DNA of 64,000 bases from contig OZ025215.1 in the NCBI GenBank assembly GCA_964019055.1, positions 1,657,001 to 1,721,000 on the forward strand, given 5' to 3'. Each line of letters starts with the position of its first letter. The stretch's first letter is position 1. This DNA comes from Anthopleura xanthogrammica. Taxonomy: Eukaryota; Cnidaria; Anthozoa; Actiniaria; Actiniidae. The translations under genes and the position numbers were made by a program. Below are positions 1 to 13,124 of the stretch, piece by piece. The notes below the pieces were generated by a model. It saw nothing but the letters and a program-made list of their open reading frames with translations, was not told the origin of the DNA and searched no databases.

Positions 1-685
1 AAGTCGCTCAAAAGTTCGTATGTTACTGTCAGTCTAGATCTAAAACAAAAGGCTCCCACAAGTTAAAGATAGCATGCCAAATTCAAGACAGGGGCGCTGG
101 TCGAGGAATTCTAATTTCATGAGCATTCGGTGATCGTACGTACCGTGAGGCTGAGTGAGGCAGACGTTTATGGGGCTCTACGTGTAGCTTCATATAAAAT
201 TGATTGCACTTTTATCAGTGATAAAGTCATCATCATTAGTATTCTTTATATAAAGACACGTCTCTTTATATATATAGATATGTCTGTATATATAGATCAC
301 TTGTCTACTAATGAAAATGACTTTATCGGGTATATAGGCTCATGCATGTAACATATATGGTAGCTCCAATTAAGCCAAAGGCTTATGAATTATTCATGAT
401 TAGTTTTTGAATTTTTATATCTCCCCATTAAGGACTGCTCCGTGAGGTTCACTTTACGAACACCGACTATTACAATAATTATTTACAAAACAACATACTC
501 AATCACATACATATTATTGTTTTTTAACGGAGAGAGGCCAGGAGAAAAACCCTCATTGTATAAGGGGAGACCAACGCATCAAACACTGCTTCCACCTGTC
601 TACTTAGAAGTGATGAATTCTAACGTAATAACCAGACTTTAAATATATCCCACTCACGTGCTGTTAATTTAAGCAAGATTGAATA
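1..685. other. No gene recognised
   Basis: AT-rich sequence with only short open frames that have no family resemblance, low-complexity composition and no paired splice sites I could defend. I see no RNA gene or recognisable repeat here. Confidence 0.5.
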
Positions 686-3600
686 CAATAAAAACGTTCC
701 AGAAAAAACTACTCTAGAGAATTTCTTAATTACGTTCTCTAACGAGGTGCTTCCTGCAGAGTCTAACTAAAATCCTATTATTTCTTGATTACTTTTATCT
801 CGTAATTTAAGGTGATATCCAGCATTCAATTTCCAAAAACCCACGATATGGCAAGAAATGTTTAGTAATTGTACACGCTCGCCGATAGTAAATACTTTTC
901 AGTTTGCCCGTTAGCTTGAAGTTCGCCCACTTATTTACTTTCAGTTCTAACTCCCTACCTCAATCTTCATTGCTATTTCCTTCTCTCTCTTTCTCTCTCT
1001 TTAATTCTTCTCTGTCTCTTTTCTCGATATTCTATTTCTCTTTTCCTCCAATTTTCATTCTTAATTTGACTGTCCAAACTCATTAATTCTTACAATTATT
1101 GATTGAGTATTTTGAATCAAACCCGCAAGCGGCTGTATTTGAACATCAACCCGATATATGTATTGATGTTTCGGTGTATTAGTGAGTGATATTGTTAGTT
1201 CCGACGGTCTGGCAGTAAAGCCAGTAAAACCAGTAAAACTAGTTAATAAGTAAGATGAGTCAGAGATATGAGTTGCTTGTTTATTACTGCCGGCCAAGGT
1301 TATGTAACACGCGGCTTCTCTTGTAATTTCTTTTGTTTTTGTTTCCTTTCCTTTTTTTTTGGGGGGGGGGGGGGGGGGGCACTTATAATTATTACTTGGC
1401 AACAATTCTCATGAAATTTAACGACCAAAGTTACGTTGGACATTTTTGAAAGAAAGCCACTAAAAACTTTCTTCCATGGTACTGCATCTGCTCCAGCTAC
1501 AACCTTGGACAAAATTAGTTGTTACAAAACCAAAATTTCAAAAATTATCTTCATTTCTCACTTTGCTGCTACTGCTGTTGTTGATTTTCCTGCTGCTATT
1601 CATATACTGCAGCTGCTTCCACGAGTTTCTGTTGTTGCGGTTGTTGTTGCTGATATTGTAAAAACTTATTGATATTTACGAAGCTGTTGTGCGGTTGTTT
1701 CTCAAAAACACTACCTTTTTTAATCTCGATCGTGTAATGGACCTTTCCCGAATTCGCTTGGATGATCACGAAACAATTAATAGTTTCAAGTCGAAGTTGG
1801 CCATGATTGGTAAAAGAATCAAGTTCAATCTCGAGTTGGAATCAGTGTTTCGTGTTCATCCAAGCGAATTCGGGAAACCACAGTCATTGTCAAAAAGGTT
1901 GTCCGTGATGATTTGTTTATTTGTTTTAAACGATATAAATTCTAGTTTCAAACTCTATAATGAGTAAAAATGAACAGAGATTAATAATTATTAACTCTAC
2001 TTATGCAATGATTGCTGGTATCGAGCATTTAGAGCGAGTGTATTAGGTATCACGTGACATTTCTTTTTTGGTGTTAAATGTCTTTTTTGGTGGACAACAT
2101 TAATGACATTGACTGTATCTATAAGTAACGAATAGCCTCTGAACAATGTCAACTGTAGCGCCAAGATGCACAAACAATTCTTGGGAGCTTATTTAAAAAA
2201 GTTCTCTGTTTCGTTGCGTATAATAAAACTTTGGAGCTTATTATATATATTAAAAAAAAATTATATATCTCCTTGCGGTAACCCATTAATCTTCGATCAC
2301 TATCACCATCGCTCTATGAAGTCTTAAAGATAACCGCTTCAATTTATAGCGACCCGCACTGTTCCAAAAAGTATGACCTTTGAAAGGCATATATTCTGCT
2401 GGTATTTTGAATGAGGATTGAGGCTTTTTCTGGTTATCTATTGATCTACTGATCCTTTCCGTGCCTGCAAGGCGTCAAAATATGTCGAGTGAGACGAAAT
2501 TCTTCAACCACGACATCACGGAATAGAATGAAATTAGGGAACGATGAAGGTATGCACTCGTCTGACAGGTTTAATTTAGTCGTGTGGTTTTGAGGTGGAA
2601 CAAAAACATTTAAGTAACAATACTAAGAACTCCCCTCATTCTACTGCGGCATAACACTTTTCCGCACTACGATTTTTATAACCTGTCCTTTTCTAATAAT
2701 ACATGTAGTATAGGATAGGATCAGTCTTCACGAAAGAAATTATACTACGACTTGTACCAAGAGAGCATAAATAAGAGAGGGAAGCTGCGCGCCATGTGAA
2801 TTCCCGTTGGGCTATTTTTAGCATCCAAAGTCGTTTGGTTTTTATTTTTTTGATGGCGTGGACGTGTGCGCTCGCGCTCAAACACAACATACTTTTCGTC
2901 GATTTTTCTCACTTTTTCCGACAAAATCTATTAGATAAAGCAAAAAGATCAGGATTGGGTATGTTCTGTTCTCTGATAAAACACGACTGAGGCTGTTGAA
3001 CACTAAAAAAGACGCGAAATTTATGTTTTCCCAAAAAAATCTTTACATGTTTTCGCTACTTTCAGGTTTGGATGAAGCAAACAATTTTTGACGCACAGGA
3101 GTAGGGAATGGCGAAAATTGTTTGCACGCGGATGCTAAAAATATCCCAACCACGAATCACATTGTGTGCGCGGTATTAAGAAGTTTCCCTCTCTTATTCA
3201 TTCTCTCTTGCTTGTACACGATGTTTGTCTGATTCTTAAATGTAAAAAATTCATTCTGTAGGTGGAAATTTAAAAAAAAGGCAAGGAAAGCCAAAAAAAA
3301 CCCTTCCAATTTTCCCCCAATTAAAAATGATTTTCTATGATTATAGAAAATAAAGAGAATGAGTTCAAGGAATGTCACGATAATTTGCCTAACTCTTACA
3401 CAGACACGTTCTTGATAGCCAAAATATATTGATCCCAAGATTGACAGTTCTTTCCTAAATTCGCGTTTGGCGACTGTGATAACTTTTTTTAAGTGCTGAG
3501 ATGAATTACATATAGTGGTGTTAATTTCCTAGCTACGATTCCTAAATTTGACAAACACCTTTTAAACTGAGCTACTTTTTGCATTATTTTTAATCGCTAG

Positions 3601-4085
3601 TTTTAATGAAGAGTTTGAAAATCGACTCAAGGATTAGTTATGAATGAGTATTCGATGTTTTTTTTTTTATTTTTTTTATTTTTTAAATTATTTATTTGCT
3701 AATTTTTTTATTTATTGTACACCTGCAAGTATATGACACCCACAAGCTCACAAGAATCTTTAACTTAAAGGTGTGCTAAACAATAATGAAAAGGAAGAAA
3801 ATGCATTTTATTTAGGAACGGAAATTAGATATTTTTTTCTCTCTCTTCCTACTTGGAAGCGATAAAACATAGAATTAAAATCAACATTGATCAGTTAACG
3901 ATTATACAAACGCAAATTAAAAATAATTCACCGAGATCGTATTGCTAGAAAAGGTTCAACACTGAAACAAAACAACTCCCTTATAAAGCAAATACCGGTT
4001 TTCAACGTTTTTATAGATATTGGTAAAGATTGATTTGAAGTAGGCCCGAGGGGATAAAATCAGAAAATGATTTCAGAAACGAAAA
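686..4085 (+). repeat. Tandem duplication unit A, non-coding
   Basis: This unit is matched in the same order and orientation by 4378-7410. Shared landmarks include 'cccacgatatggcaag' (841 and 4517), a CTG/GTT-rich stretch (1560-1660 versus 5410-5820), 'gagtgagacgaaattcttcaacca' cut across 2488 and 6169, and 'cccgaggggataaaat' (4043 and 7348). Identity is patchy, so the duplication is old. No frame is conserved between the two units, which argues against a coding role. It could be decayed transposon or regulatory sequence. Confidence 0.75.
1899..2125 (+). repeat. Dispersed repeat, copy 1
   Basis: A stretch from 'gtgatgatttgtttatttg' to 'caacattaatgacatt' recurs with few changes at 22276-22490, inside intron 2 of gene 1. 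It contains 'gtattaggtatcacgtgac'. There is no coding capacity and no clear terminal repeats, so it is a dispersed element of unknown class. It lies within unit A, but I did not find a match at the equivalent place in unit B. Confidence 0.7.
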
Positions 4086-4377
4086 GAGCCATTGCATATT
4101 AAAAATTTACTGAGTAATATACAAATATACAAAAAAAAAGTATACAAATATACAGCACTCAACATTTTGCTATTTCACACTGTCGCTGTTGTACAATCAA
4201 CTGAAATTAAAGACGAAATCACTTCAAAGCTATCGACCTGGACCTTAAAATTGTTCAGGGTTAAGTTTAGCCTCCACCTGCTTTCTTACCAATGCTGAAT
4301 GTCTCAGTAAATGTCGATCAGTCTGTTTAGACTGAGATATTTCACTCACTACGTGCTCTTAGAGATAAGTCAGATCA

Positions 4378-7300
4378 AATAAAAACGTTTATTAATTACA
4401 GTTGTCCGACCTCTCACTTCCAGCGGAGTCTAACCAATTTTTTAAAAAAACATTTTCCTTCTTGATTACTTTTATCTAGCAATTAAAGGTGCTATCCAGC
4501 ATTTAAGTTCCAAAACCCCACGATATGGCAAGTGATGTTTGTTAATGTTCACACGGTCGCTTCCTTAATCATTCATCAGCGAAGTTGTAGCTCATTCAGC
4601 CCTGACTTTGTAATCACCTTCTTTCTCAATCTACTTATGTCGTTTTTCTCTACTTCGCTCATTCAGCATTTTTCATTGTGTGTTTCTATTCTGTTCTCGA
4701 CATCCTATCTCTCTTTTCATTCTTATTAATTCATTGCTAAAACTAATTCTCACAGTCATTGGTGGATAGGATATTAATTGATGCCCTTAAGGGGTTGCTT
4801 TAAAATTAACCCGATATATTGATGTTAGTATTGGTTTTGCGGCGTGTCTGTGCGAGTAATATTGTCATTATATGAACCATTTCCGCTGGCTGACAGAAAA
4901 ACATTAAGTTTGATGAGATATGACTTACTTGTTTAGTGCAATACCAGCTAAACAGGTTGTACTGTACACTACTTCTGAGATTGTATCATTTTTGGGAGTT
5001 ATAATTAAAAATGGCAACAATTCTTATGGGATAACAGAAACAAACAGACTTGGTGACTAGTTTGGCGGAATTAACAAAGGAACTGATGAGAATTTTTTTT
5101 AGAAATCAACATGGCTGATGACGTAATATGTCTGCGAAAAGCTCCTATTTTAACGAATCACAATACTACAACTAATGTTACTGTATTTTGTGTAGAATTT
5201 CGTAGTCAGTATTAATTAAGGGAATACATATGCACCTAAGGCCATTGGTGGCTATGTTATCAGTATATATTATATTTATTTGTTTATTTGATTCTTGTGG
5301 CTTCCATTTCTTTTCCTCGAGCTCGCTATGGTTGCTTGCTGCTACTGCTGCATTGGGTTGTTGGTACTGTACCTTTACCCGGTTGCTTCTTGTCGTCGAT
5401 TTTGCTGCTAGTTTTTTTTGTTTTTTGTTTTTGTTATTTTTGATTGATGCTGTTGTTGTGGATGGTACTGCAGCTGTTTTGTCTGCAGCTGCATTTTGCT
5501 GTTTTGCCCTGCCGCTGTTGTTGTTGGCTCGTGCCGCACCTGCTGTTGTTGATTTAGCTGCTGCTATTACTGTTATTGCTCAAGCTGTTGATGGCACTGC
5601 AGTTGCTTCAGCTTCTGTTATTACTGTTGCTGCTGCAGTTTGCTGTTTTGCCCTGCTGCTGTTGTTCTTGGTTCGTGCTGTTACTGCTGTTTTTGGTATT
5701 ACCGCTGCTGCTATTGCTGTTATTGCTGATATTGTGGATGGTAGTGCAGCGACTTCAACGTCTGTCAATGCTTTTGTTGCTCTCTTATTGATTCTTATGA
5801 AGCTGTTGTTGTTGCTCCTCAAAAAATATTCTGATTCGGTTTCTTTTGTAATTAGTAATATCATTAGAACAACCAACTGTAGCACCAACATGTACAACTA
5901 ATTGGGAGATTGTTTGAAAAAAACTTTATCTAAGAGTGTATAATAAAAATTTTGGTAAAAACACCAGATCAATTCAATATATACCCCTGGGGCAACCAAA
6001 TCTTTTATCATTATCACTATCGCTCTTTGAAGTTATAAAACAAAACCTTCTCAAACTATTCCATTTCAAAGGCATTCTACAGTTTTTTTTTAATCATTGC
6101 CTAAGCTTCTTTGTTATCTTTTGATCTACTGATCATTGTAGTCTCTACAAGGCGCCAAAACATATGCTGAGTGAGACGAAATTCTTCAACCACGAGATCA
6201 CGGAATAAAATAACACTAGGGAACGAGGAAGTTTATACAAACAGGTTTAATTTGGTCATGTGGATTTGAAGTGGAACAAAATTCTTTAAGAAACAATAGT
6301 AAGCACTACCCCCATTTTACCGAGGCATAACCTTTTTCGCATACTTTATGATAGTTCGTCGAATTTTTCTGATTAAACATGAACCATAGAAAGATAAATG
6401 TTTGCCTTTTAGGCGATGTTTCTCTGGTTCTTAAGGAAAAAATAATCCATCCTGTGGGTGCAAATAAAAAAGATAAGGAAAACAAAGAAAAAAACACTTT
6501 CAATTTCCCATTTTTCAAATTGTGAAGTTTTAGTGTCAAAGCAAATTAAGAAAAAAGGCTACAACAATATCTTAATAGCAATCTTTCTAGATTCCTTGTC
6601 TTTTTTGTTTGCCTAACTCTTACACAGACCATTGCTTTCTAACCAAATATATCGATCCTCACTTTGATAGGTTTTCCCTAAATTCGCGCCTGGCGACTTT
6701 AAAATTCTGTTTTTCACTGACAGGATGATATGTGTTTCCTAGTTACGATTCCTTACAAATATTCAAGTTTGAAGATAATGCAATTTTTGGTCGGTATATG
6801 TTAATAATATCACTAGTTTTTCACTGTAGAGTACTAAAGTATAAAAGTCGTGTTTTTAAACACTACAAATATACAATACTATTGTAATTTACGAAACGAT
6901 CCATTTAGATACAACAGGATTAAGTTATGACTTAGTGACAATTCGATGTTTTTTTTCTGCATTTGATGTTTTCTTTTTTAAATTTCTTTTATACCTTTAC
7001 TAATATATACGATTACACATTATTGCACACGCACAGCTTCACACGAATCTTCAACTTGGAGCTGGGCTAAACAAGAAAAATGAAGTCAAAGATGCGCTTC
7101 TTCTTTGGCAACGAGAATTCGAGAAATTTCTTTCACCCCCGCTCGCGTGCTGCTTAGATGCGATAGAATTAATAATCAACATTGATTAATGATCACGCAA
7201 AACGCAATGATCAGCAAGAAAAAAATCATGAGCGTGAGAGTGAACGTGTTGAGAAAATGTTTAACATTGAGACAAAACAATTTCTTTATAAAGCAAATTG

Positions 7301-7410
7301 TTAAAACGTTTTTATAGATATTGGTTTAAAATTGCTTTTAAATTAGACCCGAGGGGATAAAATAATCAGAAAATAACAAATGAATTATGAAACGAAAAAA
7401 GCCAAGTGTT
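4378..7410 (+). repeat. Tandem duplication unit B, non-coding
   Basis: This is the second copy of the 686-4085 unit, slightly shorter. It lacks the repeat seen at 1899-2125 in unit A but has an expanded CTG/GTT-rich stretch. It ends about 1.6 kb before the GPCR start codon. No function is suggested. Confidence 0.75.
5410..5820 (+). repeat. Imperfect CTG/GTT-rich minisatellite
   Basis: Runs of gctgctgttgttg-type codons occur in at least two diverged units, with 'gctgttttgccctg' near 5499 and again near 5642. They create long open frames on both strands, including 5230-5901 plus. The corresponding place in unit A (1560-1660) has a much shorter version, so this has grown since the duplication. 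Confidence 0.65.
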
Positions 7411-9005
7411 TGGTGAATTCATAATTGAATATGGTGGCGGCGACTTCAAAAAGCAAAACCCTTCTTTCAAGCAGGCCTAATTGTCAATTCATACGATCTC
7501 TCTGGTCATATTTCCTCTTAAAAAAAAAAAAAGAGAATTAAGTTTTTTTTACCCACACGAAAACTAAGCAGGAAAAACAGGTTTGAAAAACAGGTTTTGA
7601 AGCTTTAGTAACTGGATGATTCCGGGTTCATTAATTGAATAAATCCTTTGAGGATCACACCAGAAATTGTATGTGAGGGATAACGTTGCTTCACATTAGG
7701 GTAGACACAGCTGGATATCTCGCGATCGAAATAAAAAGACAATAACTGACTAGGGCTTATGGTAAAAAATATTCTCTTAAATACAGGTGATAAAAATTGT
7801 ATTTAGGCTTCAAGTTCAACTGAAGGTGAGACCAGTGCATCATGTGTTTAACAATAACTAACAAACTAATCCAACCGACACTGTATTTATAGACGTGATA
7901 GATGGGAGAGTTTGACAGTTTGTGAGAGGACTCTTTTGATGAATATCGACGTTTTTATCGCCTGAAGAGTGAACTGAAAAAGGAAGAGACCAAACACTAC
8001 GAATTACTTGAAGCAATAGATTTTGGGATTGCGCAATACCGAGAAGAAGGAGAAGAAGTGAATGATAAAAACAAGAACGTAGTCTTCAAACGAGTAAACA
8101 ATTGCAGTGAGAGATAATATAAATTTATGCTCTCTTATCTTGTACAGTCATTGAGAACAAGGATTATTGCAGTGCCTGTGGTAAGTACAAATAGAATGAG
8201 AGTAACTGGCATTGAGCAAGCACTCTTAAATGTTCTTGTTGCGGTAAGAAAGAAAGAAAGAAATTAAGAAAAAAAAAGAAAGAAAGAAAAATAGAAAGAA
8301 AGAAAGAAAGAAAGAATGAAAAATAGAAAGAAAGAAAGAAAGAAAAAAAGAAAGAAAGAAAGAAAGAAAGAAGAAAGATTCCCGGTAACCAAAGTCAAAG
8401 TGCCATACGTAGTTGAAGGCTTTTATATCAAGCGTCAGTTGGTCAAAACTCAGTCAATTTGATACTTATGTTATCGCGTAATGTTAGCACATGAAGCCTT
8501 ATGATATATCATCCTTTCACTTTCTTTTATTCATTTATTATTATTTTTCAAAAATGACATCTATTTTCTAATATTCAGTTTTGGTTTTTCTCCGTCTTAC
8601 TCACTCATTAACTCGTTATCATTTTCATTCTTATTCATTTTCCCCCTATACTTCAAGTACCAGTATAACTGATGAGGAAAGGGGAGAAAATTGGAACAAT
8701 GACACTGATGTTATTCTGGACTATGACGTTATATTTTTTCGAAGCTAAATGAAGCAATGTATAGATCTAATGAATTTTTGTTTTGAATCTACAATAAGAA
8801 CCCTCGGTGCTTAGTTATTGAATAAGAGCAAGTGAGAATGCACTCGCTCTATATCATACGACGGTAATGAGTTTTTCCCCTTGGTGTTAAAAATGGATAT
8901 GAAGTAAATTGCTTGGATGAAATGGTTTGAATTATTTTAATTATACAGGATGTCTCTTTGTTTTGGGACTGAGCTTAGCTACCAAGTCAGACTGAGTGGA
9001 AAAGC
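7411..9005. other. Intergenic region upstream of the GPCR
   Basis: No coding exon is recognised. A good donor (gtaagt at 8181) follows 'attgcagtgcctgtg', and an acceptor ('attatacag', ending 8949) lies just before the GPCR start. A non-coding leader exon spliced across 8181-8949 is therefore possible but unproven. The span holds a GAAA microsatellite at about 8240-8374. Confidence 0.4.
8240..8374 (+). repeat. (GAAA)n microsatellite
   Basis: Runs of gaaa interrupted by single-base changes. It lies 630 bases before the GPCR and inside the possible leader intron. Confidence 0.9.
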
Positions 9006-10028
9006 ATGGGAAATTTGATCGGAAATCCTACCAATCAGACTGGCAAAACAGACGACATGGCAAGGAGTTCACCCTCTGGGTTGAGAATTGGCGACTGCGA
9101 TGAACTTGTTCAAGGCGCACAATCAGAATGGATCACCAAAGTCGTGGCTTTCATTATCATATTTTTATTCTGTGTCTTTTCCAATTCACTGGTTATTTTC
9201 TTGGTGTACAAGACCAAGAAGCTTCATAAGGACATGTGCTACTTGATCGTTAACATGGCCGTATCTGACATGTTAGTTATGGCACTTGGCCTCCGAGAAT
9301 GGATGAACATTCTTCTCTCCAACTCACGATCATGGAAGGTAGAAGGAACGTTAGGGACTCTGACCTGCAAGATCCTCACTTTGCTTCGATTTGTAGCGCC
9401 TATCGTATCCTTGATGACATTGATTGCAATATCTGTGGAGCGCCTTCGAGCCGTAGTAAGTCCAACAAGAGTACAACCAGCAGGAAGGTTGCTTTTCTGC
9501 CTCCTACTGGGATTAGCATGGCTCATTCCAATTATCCTGTACAGCTACGTTCTCTATGCTTTTGACCTCTCTTTATACAAAGACGGCATGTACTGCTACG
9601 ATCAACATTTAAGTAAGAATGGCTGGATTCTTTACTACCTTGTATTCTACGTTCTTGTTGTCGTGATGTTCTTGACGCTCGTGGTTCTTAACGTGACGAT
9701 CATGAAAAAGCTTTACAAGACCCAGCGAGCAATTCAGCTGCCAGACTCACAGAAGAAGAAAAGAGCGCTCAAGTTCGTACGAGCCGTACGCATGATCACT
9801 TGTTGTTCCGTACTATTCGTCGTTTGCTGGGGTCCGAGAAGCTGTCTACGTTTTCTCGATCACCTCAACGTCCTTGATTTCGATTATTGTGTCACGAAAA
9901 ATTGGTTTTTTTGCATCGATTTTCTTTTCTATCTGAACTTCTCGTCTTCGCCCTTGGTTTATTTTGCATTTTTAAAGGATTTTCGCGATGTGCTGAAGGA
10001 AACTGTACTATCTCTTGTGAAGAAATGA
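9006..10028 (+). CDS. Rhodopsin-class (class A) G protein-coupled receptor
   Basis: This is an uninterrupted 340-residue frame with seven hydrophobic segments at about 44-68, 78-98, 122-144, 160-182, 207-232, 260-282 and 300-322. The N-terminus has one N-glycosylation sequon (N10-Q-T) and no obvious signal peptide. Class A landmarks are present but altered: SNSLV in helix 1, NMAVSD in helix 2, ERL (145-147) for DRY, CWGP (274-277) in helix 6, and SPLVY (315-319) for NPxxY. C121 and C197 fit the usual disulfide between helix 3 and the second extracellular loop. Single-exon class A receptors are common in cnidarians. The ligand cannot be told; a peptide or orphan receptor is a guess. The first ATG gives a normal-length N-terminus. 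Overlapping frames on the other strand are shadows. Confidence 0.92.
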   Translation: MGNLIGNPTNQTGKTDDMARSSPSGLRIGDCDELVQGAQSEWITKVVAFIIIFLFCVFSNSLVIFLVYKTKKLHKDMCYLIVNMAVSDMLVMALGLREWMNILLSNSRSWKVEGTLGTLTCKILTLLRFVAPIVSLMTLIAISVERLRAVVSPTRVQPAGRLLFCLLLGLAWLIPIILYSYVLYAFDLSLYKDGMYCYDQHLSKNGWILYYLVFYVLVVVMFLTLVVLNVTIMKKLYKTQRAIQLPDSQKKKRALKFVRAVRMITCCSVLFVVCWGPRSCLRFLDHLNVLDFDYCVTKNWFFCIDFLFYLNFSSSPLVYFAFLKDFRDVLKETVLSLVKK

Positions 10029-10599
10029 CAAATGAATTGACAAGAAAATGTCACAATACTACGAAAAGAGGAGAGAGAGAAAAAAAGTGGATATCTGAAG
10101 TTATAAAAATGTGACAAAGTAATGACACATCTTATGGGTAGCAAATGGCAGAATTGGCAGTCTTTAAAAAGGAGAAAAAGAAGAAAATTAAGAAAACACG
10201 ACTGAACAACAACAACAACAACAGCCACAACAGCCACAACAACAACAGCAAAATCACACACAAAAAATGCAAACCAACAAAACCGGAAAAAAACTTCTAA
10301 TTTAGAAAAAGCAACAAGAAAGATGAGAGAAGAAGAACAACAACAAAAAGATGATAACGGAATAATACCTCCTACTGCGGGCCAAAGTCTCACCAAGTAC
10401 CTCGAAAAACACTTTGGGAAGATCAAACGAACAAAGAAAATTTGCCAGAAGGCAAAAACTGTATAAAACGAAAAACTGTTGTAAAAAAATATTATCTGTA
10501 AAAACGATGGCAACCTTTACTATAGAATCAACCTTCAAAAAAAAGGATCGTCATGGAAAAAGCTAGGAAAAACGATTGGAAATGTGTACAAAGCAAAAC

Positions 10600-10630
<31 letters not shown>

Positions 10631-12319
10631 TAAAACTTCTAAATGTGAACTTTTTATGCAAATAAGATAATCTTCAGTTAAGCTAAAAGCAATCATGATG
10701 GTTATAATCTAATTATTTATTCTACTAAAAAGTTAGCCCTAAATCTCGTTTAAGTGAGTAACATGCAAAATCTATATTATTACTTGCTAATAGTCGTAAT
10801 TTAATCGTTTCAACATCCTTGTTTTTAGTTTGGAGTGAAAACTCAAGTATTTTTTAAAAGAATATGGAAACACCCTTTTTTAGTTCAATGGCTTCCCGGG
10901 GGATTGTAAAATACTAGTAACAATCTTCAAAGTCCCCTGGTTAGAGTCTTCCATGACCGACAATCTCCCATCATTTTGAGAGAAAGTAGCTTTAGGTTGA
11001 AATAACTTGAGTGAAGTCAAGCATTTTCCCCGAGCCCAGGGGAAATGTTAGCGTCGAAACCCCCTGTAATGCCCCACAAATCTCCCTGGTTAGCCCGGGG
11101 TTAGCCCCCGGGGATGCCGCTGATAGTGCATTAATGCTTGCTTGAAAATTGTTTGTAAATATATTAATAAATAGCTTAATTAGTAAACTATGTTTTTCTC
11201 GCGTTCGTTTGCCTTGAGCTTTTTACTGAGCATTCGACTTATCGTAAAACACATCCAATATTCTGAATGGTCACCCAAAATTGATAGGGTTGAGTAGATC
11301 CTTATCAAGAAGACTTTTAGGAAAATGTACCTATTAAAATGCAGATATATACTCGATCGTTTCAAAGATTCTGCTATTAGCGTATCTCAGTTAAATGTTT
11401 TAGAATCTGTGACATTGGACTGTGAAAAACCAACAAAAAAGGCCTTCAGAGATCAGTAGGGGGTTCAAGCGAACTTGTGACGCCTCTAAGACGGGAGGTT
11501 TTCGTAAAATACTAAAATATTTGAATGAGAATTAATCTACTAGAAGTGCTATCAAAAGCTTTTTCGATAGTCGCTAACTCACGCTTTTAATTATTTCGTA
11601 TTACTTTAGTTCTATATCGTAACATCTCAACTCTGTACTTAGCAACCGACGATGGTAGTTGAATCTGCCGAGACATGTCTTGTACAAATGTCAAAAACGT
11701 CGTGTTGTCCCTAAAAATCATCTTACTAGAAATAGTTGTTTGTGAGGAGCTATTCATTTCCAATAAAACCGTTTTGTTTAAAACTTGACTCATAAATTCT
11801 CTTCAGTATCTCCTTTCGAACCTGTCATTTTCTTCTGAATTATAGTTTCCGTTTAGCTTTAGCTTTAGTTTAGCTTTATAACGACTGGAAAAAAAAGTTT
11901 CGAGCAGCAATTGTTAGAGATGTTTGATCAATATACTTTATTTTTTTGTTTAAAACTTGACTCAAAAATTCCCTTCATTATCTCTTTTCGAATGCCATCA
12001 TTTTCTTCTGAACTATAGTTTCCTTTGTATCCTAGATTTAACTTTAGCTTTATAACCACTGAACCAAAAAGCTTGCAGTAATTGTTAGAGATTGCCTACA
12101 GATAATACATTTATTATGTCGAGTTCACTCAAGGTCACAATGGAAATGGAAATACTCTTATTATTTTTTCGAAAGCAGAATTAAATCTTTATTCTTAGTT
12201 TATAAAATGAAGAATAAAATAAATATTGAATTCGGTGTTCGCATGATATCGTAAATATCAAGACCTCGGCCGTTTTATCCACTTCAATAATATTGATAAT
12301 AATAGATAAATAATAATCG
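10029..12319. other. Intergenic region downstream of the GPCR
   Basis: No gene is recognised. It contains CAA-rich sequence (10199-10260), a poly-A tract (about 10598-10627), a GC-richer patch at 10890-11115 that may be a decayed small transposon ('cccgggggatt' near the left, 'agcccccggggatg' near the right), and a direct duplication at 11771-12095. The first part presumably includes the receptor 3' UTR, but I could not pick its end. Confidence 0.45.
11771..12095 (+). repeat. Direct duplication of about 165 bp
   Basis: Two units start with 'ttttgtttaaaacttgactca' at 11772 and 11945, and both continue through 'cattttcttctgaa', 'atagtttcc', 'tttagctttataac' and 'aattgttagagat'. The period is about 173 bases. 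Divergence is moderate and there is no coding potential. Confidence 0.8.
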
Positions 12320-12379
12320 TAATGCTGTTGCTGCTGCTACTACTGCTACTACTACTACTACTACTAGTACTACTACTAG

Positions 12380-12448
<69 letters not shown>

Positions 12449-12533
12449 AACTACTACTACTACTACTACTACTACTACAGCTACTACTACTACTACTACT
12501 ACTATTTTACTACTACTACTACTGCTACTACTG

Positions 12534-12632
<99 letters not shown>

Positions 12633-12640
12633 TACTACTA
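12320..12640 (+). repeat. (CTA/TAC)n trinucleotide microsatellite
   Basis: About 320 bases of nearly pure cta repeats with a few interruptions (agt, caa, gct). This produces long poly-Leu and poly-Tyr frames that are not genes. It is followed by a short inverted pair, 'gcgcttctgattgg' and 'ccaatcagaagcg'. Confidence 0.95.
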
Positions 12641-12888
12641 CTATGAGCGCTTCTGATTGGATGAATCGTTTTTCGCTGCTTAAATATTTCAGCTCAAACT
12701 AATTAAGCCAATCAGAAGCGAAACTTCTCACGGTCTATCGTGGCGGTTTCCCTTAGAAACGTTGACAAAACTCAACTGAGAAGCGTAGTTAGTGAACTTT
12801 AGATCACACCGATGGAACAGAATAGTTGTATCCCGACACGCTGAGAACCCCAGAGATTATTTTTTGAGAAATATTGATTTTCCTGAAA

Positions 12889-13124
12889 CAGTAGAAACAC
12901 CAACCGGGACCACTTGAAGAACACTGACCAATCAGATAACAGTAAACTAGACAGGGATTGAACTGATAACAGTGTTAGCCAATCAGATTATCACGTTCTC
13001 ACACTCTTTTTGTATCAATGTGCTATCTGATTGGCTGGTTAAAAACATTGAACTAAATATTGCAATGTGATTGGTTAATGACACTAGTTTATCAAAGTGG
13101 TCCCGGTTGGAGTATCTGCACAGT
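12889..13124. mobile_element. Small inverted-repeat transposon (MITE), copy 1
   Basis: The ends are imperfect inverted repeats, 'ccaaccgggaccactt' on the left and 'aagtggtcccggttgg' on the right, each about 10 bases inside a 'cagt'/'actg' end. The interior has several CCAATCAGA-type motifs. A second copy lies at 49473-49705. There is no coding capacity. An outer CAGTG-like end would suit the hAT superfamily, but I could not identify a target-site duplication. Confidence 0.75.

Noticed and set aside
5230..5901. 223-codon frame rich in Ala, Val and Leu, looking like a membrane protein
   Set aside because: It is made by a CTG/GTT-rich minisatellite that is open on both strands and is not preserved in the matching duplicated unit at 1560-1660.
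12322..12702. Poly-Leu/poly-Tyr frame
   Set aside because: Translation of a TAC microsatellite with no flanking gene structure.
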